A DNA stretch of 64,000 bases, taken from assembly GCF_039535785.1 (NCBI RefSeq), contig NZ_BAAAXV010000012.1, positions 310,001-374,000 of the forward strand, written 5' to 3'. The notes below the pieces were generated by a model that worked only from the letters and a program-made list of their open reading frames with translations, was not told the DNA's origin and made no database searches. How positions within the stretch are numbered: the stretch's first letter is position 1; each line of letters starts with the position of its first letter. This stretch comes from Nonomuraea helvata. Its GTDB lineage: Bacteria > Actinomycetota > Actinomycetes > Streptosporangiales > Streptosporangiaceae. The translations under genes and the position numbers were made by a program. This document shows positions 58,176-64,000 of this stretch, in pieces.

Positions 58176-58218
58176 CTTATATACCGATAAAGCGCTCGCA
58201 ACTTTATCGATACATAAG
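58176..58218. promoter_or_regulatory. 17-bp arm inverted repeat upstream of GH51 gene
   Basis: Arms 58176-58192 and 58202-58218 pair at 15 of 17 positions with a 9-nt spacer; each arm contains a TATCGATA-like core. It is AT-rich and begins 18 bp before the GH51 start. It fits a LacI-type tandem operator. Confidence 0.6.
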
Positions 58219-58297
58219 CGCGTGTCAAGGGAGCCGCCGGAGCACCCGGGCCGTGCGTACACTGCCGACGATCGGGCCTTATGCAAGAATCCTTCGT

Positions 58298-58732
58298 GTG
58301 GATGCTGCTGATCGCACGATTCTTCGGCAACTGACGTCGAACGGCAGGACTTCTCTCGAGGTGCTCGCGCGTGCCACCAACCTCGCTCCGTCGTCCGTCA
58401 AGCGCCGCATGGACCGTCTGGAACGATCAGGAGTGATCCGGGGATACACGGTCCTGCTGGCTCCCGACGCGTTCGGGAACCGCCTCGAGGTCCTCATGGA
58501 GATCACTGCCGTGGAAGGCACCCAGCGCGGTCCCCTTACCGATGCCCTGGCGGCGCAGCCCGAGATAGTCCGTGCCTGGACGGTGACGGGTGATGCTGAT
58601 GCCCTGGCGCTGGTGAGGGTCAGTGATGTCAGCCACCTTGAGCAGGTCATCGTGCGGCTGCAACAGACCGGCAGCGTCGCTCGAACGCGGACGCAGTTGC
58701 TGCTCACAGAATTGATCAACCGGGGCGACTGA
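58298..58732 (+). CDS. Lrp/AsnC-family transcriptional regulator
   Basis: A 144-residue regulator. The N-terminal HTH (DAADRTILRQLTSNGRTSLEVL, TNLAPSSVKRRMDRLERSGVI) is followed by a RAM ligand domain (EVLMEITAVEGTQRGPL, ARTRTQLLLTELI). Lrp proteins sense amino acids. GTG 58298 gives the standard start. It lies immediately upstream of the kinase-phospholyase fusion and is its likely controller. Confidence 0.88.
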   Translation: MDAADRTILRQLTSNGRTSLEVLARATNLAPSSVKRRMDRLERSGVIRGYTVLLAPDAFGNRLEVLMEITAVEGTQRGPLTDALAAQPEIVRAWTVTGDADALALVRVSDVSHLEQVIVRLQQTGSVARTRTQLLLTELINRGD

Positions 58733-58740
58733 GGGTGGCT

Positions 58741-58815
58741 CGAACAATCTGCGATCTGTGCGCCTTGGCATGAAGGTTTCTTGCGCGGAGACGCAGGATA
58801 GCGGCGAATTGTTCG
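58741..58815. promoter_or_regulatory. CGAACAAT / ATTGTTCG inverted pair upstream of the fusion gene
   Basis: CGAACAAT (58741-58748) and ATTGTTCG (58808-58815) are perfect inverted copies 59 bp apart, on either side of the promoter region between the lrp and fusion genes. Lrp octamers often bind such phased distant sites. Confidence 0.4.
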
Positions 58816-58849
58816 ACATTGTGTAGCTGTGGTGCTTAGCATTCCTGGC

Positions 58850-61792
58850 ATGACTCAGCCCTCTGCCGCGCTGCTGGCCTCCTGGGCCACGGAGCTTTTC
58901 GGTGTCCCGGCGTCCGCCACGTTGCTGCCCGGGGAGCTCGACTGGAATGCCCGGTTGGATGTGGAGGGCGTCCCGGCCTATGTGCTCAAGGTGCATCATC
59001 CGGCTACCGACCCGTCGGTGCTGGACTTTCAGGACGAGATCCTGGCGCACCTGGCCCGGACCGCACCCGAACTCGCGGTACCGCGTCTCGTCGCGACGGC
59101 CGGTGTCAGCTTCGGCGGGCACGCCCGGCGAGCCCGCCTGCTGGAGTGGCTCCCGGGGACCGTGTGGGCCGATGCCGGCCCGCCCGATGAAACGCGTTTG
59201 CGTGCGCTGGGTTCAGCCGTGGCGCGCCTGGACGCGGCGCTCGCCGGGTTCGATCATCCGGCACTCGACCGGCCGTACCGCTGGAACATGCAGCAGGCGG
59301 TGGCGCTGCTCGGGAACGCGCCGTTCGTGGACGATGCCCTCCGGCCGTTCGTGCACACCACGCTCAACAGGCTCGATGAGCTGCTGCCCGCCTTGGGCGC
59401 CCTTCCTCAGCAGGCGATCCACAACGACGCCAACGAGCACAACGTCCTGGTCGGCCCGGACGGCGGCGTCGCCGGGCTGCTCGACGTGGGGGACGTGGTC
59501 CGCGCGCCACGGGTGTGCGGGCTCGCCGTCGCGCTCGCCTACGCCCAGCTCGGCCACGCCGACCCCATGGCGGCCGCGTTGCCGGTGCTCGCCGGCTACC
59601 ACGCCGAGTCGCCGGTCAGGCCGCAGGAGCTGGCGTTGTTGCCGGATCTGGTCGACACCAGGCTTGCGATGAGCGTGGTGAACGCCGCCGTGCAGCGCCG
59701 TTCCGACCCGGACAACTCATACCTCACCATCAGTCAGACGGAGGTACGCAGAGCGATCGGGGCGATCACGCGCGAGCCCCGCGAACTGCGGGAGGCGCGC
59801 TTTCGCGACGCCTGCGGCTACCGGCCGATCCCCCGTGAGCGAAGGATCGTGGCCTGGCTGCAGTCGGCCGCCTGCGATCCTGCCCCGGTCATCGACCGGA
59901 ACCTTGCCGCCGATCCGCCGTTGGTCCTGGACTGGACGCATACGGATCCGACGACGGTGGCCGCGGTGAACTCCCAGGTGGCGGCCAGTGGCCACACCTT
60001 CGGCCTCGGCAGATATCGGGAGGACCGCGATGTCTACCGTTCGGACGCGTACACCTCGTCCCGATCGGAGGGGCCGCCCCGGACCGTACACCTGGGAGTG
60101 GACCTGTTCGTCCCCGAGGGTGAACCGGTGTTCGCACCGCTGGACGGTACGGTGCACACCGTCGAGTACCGAGCCGACCCCTACGACTACGGCGGGGTCG
60201 TGCTCCTCGAGCACGCCACCGACGACGGCGAGCCGTTCTGGCTGTTGATCGGCCATCTCGGCCGGGAGGTCGTGTCGAGCCTGGCGCCCGGGCAGCGGGT
60301 ACGGCGTGGCGAGCGGATCGCCCGGGTCGGTGTGCCTGCGGAGAACGGGAACTGGCCGCCGCACGTGCACGTTCAGTTGTTCGTCACGCTGCTCGGCCGC
60401 TCGACCGACCTGCCAGGGGTGATCGAGCGTGATGACATCGACGTCTGGGAGAGCATCTCCCCCGACCCCAATCTGCTGCTCCGGATACCCGTGTCGCATG
60501 TGCCTGCTCGGGACCGGAGCAAGCAGGAGCTGGCCCGTCGTCGTCGCGCGAATCTGGCGCCGGCCCTGTCGCTCAGTTATGCCGATCCGCTGCACATCGT
60601 CGCCGGCGACGGCGCGTACCTGGTCGACGCGGACGGCAGGCGCTATCTCGATCTGGTCAACAACGTCGCGCACGTCGGCCATGGTCACCCGCGCGTGGTG
60701 AGCGCGCTGGCCGCGCAGGCGGAACTCTTGAACACCAACACGCGCTACCTGCACGGGACGATCATCGAGTACGCCCGTCGCCTTGCCGCCACCTTCCCGG
60801 ACCCCTTGTCGGTGGTGATGCTGACCAACTCCGGCAGCGAGGCGAACGACCTCGCGTTGCGGATGGCCAGGACGGCGACCGGACGAGAGCACGTGCTCGT
60901 CCTCGACTGGGCCTATCACGGCAATCTCGGCTCTCTCGTGGAAGTGAGCCCGTACAAGTTCAACCGGGCCGGTGGCGACGGGCCTGGGCCACGGGTGCGC
61001 GTGTGCGAACTGCCCGACCCCTACCGGGGACGGTACGGGGCCGACGGCCCGCGGTACGCGGCCGACGTCGCCACTCACTGCGCCGACGCACCCCCGGCTG
61101 CCTTCCTGCACGAGTCGATCCTGGGCTGCGCAGGTCAGATCGAGCCGGCTCCGGGACATCTCGCGGCGGCGTACGCCGCCGCGCGCGAGGCAGGCGCCCT
61201 GTGCATCGCCGACGAGGTGCAGTGCGGATTCGGCCGGGTCGGCAGCCACATGTGGGCATTTGAGGCACACGGGGTGATCCCCGACATCGTGACACTGGGC
61301 AAGCCGATCGGGAACGGTCACCCACTCGGCGCCGTGGTCACCACACCGGCCGTCGCACGCGCCTTCCAGACCGGCATGGAGTACTTCAACACCTACGGCG
61401 GCAACCCGGTCTCGTGCGCGGCCGGACTCGCCGTCCTGGACGTGCTCCGCGACGAGCGGCTGATGGCGCACGCGGCCGAGGTCGGGACGTGCCTTGCCGC
61501 AGGGCTGACGGAGCTGGCCACGCGGCACTCGATCATCGGCGACGTACGGGGGCGCGGCTTGTTCCTCGGAGTGGACCTGGTCGAGGACCGGGCCACCAAG
61601 CGTCCTGCGACTGAAGCGGCAGCGCGCGTCGTGGAGCTGGCCCGCGAGGGCGGGGTGCTGCTGTCGCTTGACGGCCCGCACGGGAACGTATTGAAGATCA
61701 AACCACCCATGGTGCTCACCCGCGCGGACGCCGAAACCGCCTTGGCGACCTTGGACCGAGTGCTGGCCATGGTCGGCGACGTCACAACCTGA
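58850..61792 (+). CDS. kinase - M23 - class III aminotransferase-fold fusion (probable phospholyase)
   Basis: A 980-residue three-domain protein. Residues about 1-330 form an APH-type small-molecule kinase (HNDANEHNVLV near 191-201 and LLDVGDVV near 210). About 395-510 is an M23-like domain with HLGVD and HVHVQLF zinc ligands. About 545-975 is a class III aminotransferase fold with PLP Lys818 in LGKPIGNG. Known relatives (hydroxylysine and ethanolamine-phosphate phospholyases) eliminate phosphate from amino-alcohol phosphates, so one chain could phosphorylate and then deaminate its substrate. ATG 58850 lies 7 nt after TAGCAT. Confidence 0.88.
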   Translation: MTQPSAALLASWATELFGVPASATLLPGELDWNARLDVEGVPAYVLKVHHPATDPSVLDFQDEILAHLARTAPELAVPRLVATAGVSFGGHARRARLLEWLPGTVWADAGPPDETRLRALGSAVARLDAALAGFDHPALDRPYRWNMQQAVALLGNAPFVDDALRPFVHTTLNRLDELLPALGALPQQAIHNDANEHNVLVGPDGGVAGLLDVGDVVRAPRVCGLAVALAYAQLGHADPMAAALPVLAGYHAESPVRPQELALLPDLVDTRLAMSVVNAAVQRRSDPDNSYLTISQTEVRRAIGAITREPRELREARFRDACGYRPIPRERRIVAWLQSAACDPAPVIDRNLAADPPLVLDWTHTDPTTVAAVNSQVAASGHTFGLGRYREDRDVYRSDAYTSSRSEGPPRTVHLGVDLFVPEGEPVFAPLDGTVHTVEYRADPYDYGGVVLLEHATDDGEPFWLLIGHLGREVVSSLAPGQRVRRGERIARVGVPAENGNWPPHVHVQLFVTLLGRSTDLPGVIERDDIDVWESISPDPNLLLRIPVSHVPARDRSKQELARRRRANLAPALSLSYADPLHIVAGDGAYLVDADGRRYLDLVNNVAHVGHGHPRVVSALAAQAELLNTNTRYLHGTIIEYARRLAATFPDPLSVVMLTNSGSEANDLALRMARTATGREHVLVLDWAYHGNLGSLVEVSPYKFNRAGGDGPGPRVRVCELPDPYRGRYGADGPRYAADVATHCADAPPAAFLHESILGCAGQIEPAPGHLAAAYAAAREAGALCIADEVQCGFGRVGSHMWAFEAHGVIPDIVTLGKPIGNGHPLGAVVTTPAVARAFQTGMEYFNTYGGNPVSCAAGLAVLDVLRDERLMAHAAEVGTCLAAGLTELATRHSIIGDVRGRGLFLGVDLVEDRATKRPATEAAARVVELAREGGVLLSLDGPHGNVLKIKPPMVLTRADAETALATLDRVLAMVGDVTT

Positions 61793-61803
61793 GAGGACCG
61801 ACC

Positions 61804-62202
61804 ATGATGGCACAAAACATCATTCTGACCCCGATTCAGCCGGCCGACGCTCCACCGGCGATGGGAGGATACGCCCAAGCGCTGGCCGTGGCCGGCGCCT
61901 CACGGCTGGTCTTCGTCAGCGGACAGATCCCCCAGTCGCCCGACGGTCACGTGCCGGATGATTTCGAGGCGCAGTGCCGGATCGTGTGGCACAACATTCA
62001 GGCGTGCCTGACCGGTGCGGGGCTTGGAGTATCCAGCCTGGTGAAGGTCACCACGTTTCTTTCGAAGCGTGAGTATGCCGACGCCAACTCGGCGATACGC
62101 CGTGAAATCCTCGGCGCTCATCGCCCAGCGCTGACGGTGATCATCTCGGAAATCTTCGACAAGCGCTGGCTGCTCGAGATCGAAGCCATCGCGGCGGGCT
62201 GA
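61804..62202 (+). CDS. ridA: RidA-family enamine/imine deaminase
   Basis: A 132-residue YjgF/RidA protein. The fold motif FVSGQIPQSPDG and the substrate-binding Arg107 (HRPALTVI) are present, with IEAIA at the end. It hydrolyses reactive enamines and imines made by PLP enzymes to carbonyl plus ammonia. It lies 11 bp downstream of the fusion gene, so they are one operon, and the fusion's product would be a RidA substrate. Confidence 0.9.
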   Translation: MMAQNIILTPIQPADAPPAMGGYAQALAVAGASRLVFVSGQIPQSPDGHVPDDFEAQCRIVWHNIQACLTGAGLGVSSLVKVTTFLSKREYADANSAIRREILGAHRPALTVIISEIFDKRWLLEIEAIAAG

Positions 62203-62219
62203 TCGCCTGGGGTGGAGAC

Positions 62220-62684
62220 TCAGGCCTCCTTGGTGAGGCGGTCGGCCTGGGCGCGGCCCGCTTCGGCGGCTCGGTGCAGGTAGTCGGCGATGACGGCCAG
62301 CTCCGCGTCGTCGTACTTCTCCAGCACTTCGGCGAATGCCTTGCCCGGTACGTCCCAGGCCGCACCGACCCTCTCCCGCGCCAAAGGTGTCAAAGTGACC
62401 AAGGCCCGCCGGCGATCGGCAGGGTCCGGCTGCCGTACCACCAGGCCCGCCTTCTCCAGTCGATCCACCATGCGGGTGGCGGAGCCCGGCGTCAGGCCGG
62501 TCAGCCGTGCGATCTCACCGGTGCTCACCGGCCTCGACTCCATACCCAGCAGTCCCATGCACTGGAGGTCGGTGGAGTGAATCTGCAGATGATCGGCCAT
62601 CGCCTGGTTGAACAGCACGTACGCCGCATAGTGCCGCTGACTCTCGTCCATCATCCGCTTCAAGGTTTCGGCTCGATTTGACAC
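62220..62684 (-). CDS. MarR-family transcriptional regulator
   Basis: A 154-residue MarR repressor: VSTGEIARLTGLTPGSATRMVDRLEKAGLV with wing RQPDPADRRRALVTLTPLA. GTG 62684 is chosen because the upstream in-frame start overlaps the operator. It diverges from the MFS efflux gene and probably represses it, released by a drug-like ligand. Confidence 0.9.
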   Translation of the reverse strand: MSNRAETLKRMMDESQRHYAAYVLFNQAMADHLQIHSTDLQCMGLLGMESRPVSTGEIARLTGLTPGSATRMVDRLEKAGLVVRQPDPADRRRALVTLTPLARERVGAAWDVPGKAFAEVLEKYDDAELAVIADYLHRAAEAGRAQADRLTKEA

Positions 62685-62711
62685 AGGACAGCCCCATACC
62701 TCACATTTACT

Positions 62712-62738
62712 TGCGTCACGCAATCTTTGCGTGACGCA
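62712..62738. promoter_or_regulatory. 12-bp arm perfect inverted repeat, MarR operator
   Basis: TGCGTCACGCAA (62712-62723) and TTGCGTGACGCA (62727-62738) pair perfectly with a 3-nt spacer, between the divergent MarR and MFS genes. A further TGTCACGC half-site follows at 62746-62753. It is the obvious MarR binding site. Confidence 0.75.
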
Positions 62739-62791
62739 CTTTTTGTGTCACGCCCCTATCTTACTGTCGTCAACCCCTGGAAGGGGACCGC

Positions 62792-64000
62792 ATGTCCGCA
62801 CCCATCCGCGCCGCGCCGGTCCAGGCAGGAAGGCGCTGGGCCGTTCTGGCCGTCATCCTCGCCTCCGCCGTACTGGACCTCCTCGACGCCACGATCACCA
62901 ACCTCGCCGCGCCCACCATCGCGGCCGACCTCGGCGGAGGCGAGACCCTCATCCAGTGGCTCGGCGCCGGCTACGCACTGGCGCTCGGCGTGCTGCTGGT
63001 CCCCGCAGGACGGCTCGGCGACAAGTACGGGCGGCGCCGGCTCTTCCTGATCGGCATCGGCGGCTTCACGATCGCATCCGTGGCCTGCGGGATCGCAGGC
63101 GGCGCGGGCACCCTGATCGCCGCCCGGATCGTCCAGGGGGCGTTCGGAGCGTTGATGATCCCTCAGGGATTCGGCATCGTGACGGCGGCCTTCCCGCGTG
63201 ACCAGCTCGGCAAGGCCTTCAGCGCGTTCGCACCGACGCTCGGCGCTTCGTCGGTCGGCGGGCCGGTGCTGGCCGGGTTCCTGATCCAGTCCGATCTGCT
63301 GGGACTCGGGTGGCGGGCCATGTTCCTGATCAACATCGTGCTCGGCGGAGCGACGTTCCTCGCCGCGGCGAGACTCCTGCCCACCGACGGAGCGCGCTCC
63401 GATGCGCCGGAGGTGTCGGTGGACGGGATCGGCGCCGGCCTGCTCGGGGTGGCCATGGTGGCCTTCCTGTACGGGCTGATCGACGGATCCGCCCATGGCT
63501 GGGGCCTTGTCGCGTACCTGTGCCTGGCCGGCGGGGTGGCGTTCTTCGGCCTGTTCTGTGTGCGCCAGCGCACCGCCGCCAGCCCACTCATCGAGCCGTC
63601 GTTGCTGCGCAACCGCGGGTTCACCGCCGGGCTCGTGCTCGGCGTGGTCTTCTTCGCCGCCGTCTCTGGCCTGCTGTACGTGATGTCGCTGCTGATGCAG
63701 TACGACCTGCGGTTCACCCCCGTCAAGGCGGCGGTCGGCCTGGTGCCGGTGGCAGCCGGCATCGTCGTCGCCTCGGTGGCCTGTCACCGGCTCATCGCCC
63801 GGCTCGGCCGGGACCTGATCCTCATCGGGCTGCTCACCACGCTGGCCGGCACCGGCTGGCTGCTGTTCGCCGCCTCGGGCACCCCTCGTGACGTGTGGTC
63901 GCTCGTGCCACCGGCACTCGTCCTGGGGCTGGGCATGGGGGCCTGCTTCGGGACCGTCTTCGACGTCACCATGGGCGACATCGACCCGCGCCAGACCGGG
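62792..64000 (+). CDS. MFS efflux transporter (DHA2, 14-TMS type), cut by window end
   Basis: The first 403 residues of a drug:H+ antiporter-2 family transporter. DATITNLAAPTIAADL and PAGRLGDKYGRRRLF (motif A) and ARIVQGAFGALMIPQ (motif B region) are clear, with at least ten membrane helices in the visible part. AAGGGGACC precedes the ATG at 62792. The MarR gene diverges from it. It would export drugs or metabolites. The stop lies beyond base 64000. Confidence 0.9.
   Translation, partial: MSAPIRAAPVQAGRRWAVLAVILASAVLDLLDATITNLAAPTIAADLGGGETLIQWLGAGYALALGVLLVPAGRLGDKYGRRRLFLIGIGGFTIASVACGIAGGAGTLIAARIVQGAFGALMIPQGFGIVTAAFPRDQLGKAFSAFAPTLGASSVGGPVLAGFLIQSDLLGLGWRAMFLINIVLGGATFLAAARLLPTDGARSDAPEVSVDGIGAGLLGVAMVAFLYGLIDGSAHGWGLVAYLCLAGGVAFFGLFCVRQRTAASPLIEPSLLRNRGFTAGLVLGVVFFAAVSGLLYVMSLLMQYDLRFTPVKAAVGLVPVAAGIVVASVACHRLIARLGRDLILIGLLTTLAGTGWLLFAASGTPRDVWSLVPPALVLGLGMGACFGTVFDVTMGDIDPRQTG

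Noticed and set aside
1..64000. CRISPR arrays, intact insertion sequences, rRNA genes, replication origin
   Set aside because: No spaced direct-repeat array, no intact transposase, no rRNA-like stretch and no DnaA-box cluster was seen on reading both strands.

Overview
The window is 64 kb of very GC-rich DNA with strong G/C third-position bias. GTG starts are frequent, many stop and start codons overlap, and several starts look leaderless. Gene content includes a conservon (CvnA-B-C), paired DesK/NarL-type two-component systems, many TetR, MarR, MerR, XRE and LysR regulators, a P450, SNF2-SWIM genes and DUF6204/DUF6223 genes. This fits a filamentous actinomycete; a Streptosporangiales genus such as Nonomuraea is my inference, because the window has no rRNA or other decisive marker. 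No CRISPR array, intact insertion sequence or replication origin is visible.

Layout. 0-5 kb: an esterase cut by the window edge, a metallo-beta-lactamase-fold protein, a DUF3052-like gene, and a minus-strand DedA - histidine kinase - response regulator operon. 5-10 kb: a translationally coupled SNF2 helicase and SWIM zinc-finger pair, then an NAD(P)-binding protein. 10-11.2 kb: a gene graveyard with pieces of a FAD oxidase, an SGNH hydrolase, an AraC regulator and a TPR regulator. 11.2-16.7 kb: an ArsR/SRPBCC pair and a five-gene biotin-transport operon (BioY, acyl-CoA ligase, thiolase-like protein, BioM, BioN). 16.8-20.9 kb: threonine synthase, RpiR, GNAT, XRE-cupin, and TetR with DUF6204. 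20.9-24 kb: a secreted DUF1838 protein coupled to a nitrilase-like protein, and an orphan substrate-binding lipoprotein. 24.2-27.8 kb: a conservon without cvnD. 27.8-31.8 kb: SnoaL-like, LysR, FAD monooxygenase, TetR and MerR genes.

31.8-32.5 kb is the most interesting region. A short ORF with a good ribosome-binding site, rich in Ala and Arg and also containing Glu and Cys codons, precedes two mutually exclusive hairpins. One of these is a strong intrinsic terminator. A tRNA-Ala, tRNA-Glu, tRNA-Arg and tRNA-Cys cluster follows. The geometry is that of a ribosome-mediated attenuator controlling tRNA genes.

32.6-42.9 kb: a nitroreductase-hemerythrin fusion, a two-component system, duplicated DUF6223 genes around a TTA-containing sulfotransferase gene, an erythromycin-esterase-like gene, XRE and STAS regulators, a small hydrolase, and TetR with P450. 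42.9-51 kb: nitronate monooxygenase, GlxA and dihydrofolate-reductase remnants meeting at a breakpoint, a TetR - membrane protein - SDR operon, an integrase remnant, two small secreted cysteine-containing proteins, and MerR beside a broken MFS gene. 50.8-58.2 kb: FAD monooxygenase and hydrolase, LysR, an Asp/Glu racemase-family protein, amidase, a LacI remnant, and a GH51 arabinofuranosidase with a long operator. 58.3-64 kb: an Lrp regulator, a kinase - M23 - class III aminotransferase-fold fusion followed by RidA (a plausible amino-alcohol catabolic unit), and a divergent MarR/MFS efflux pair cut by the window end.

All family calls come from reading motifs and gene context. No database search was run.
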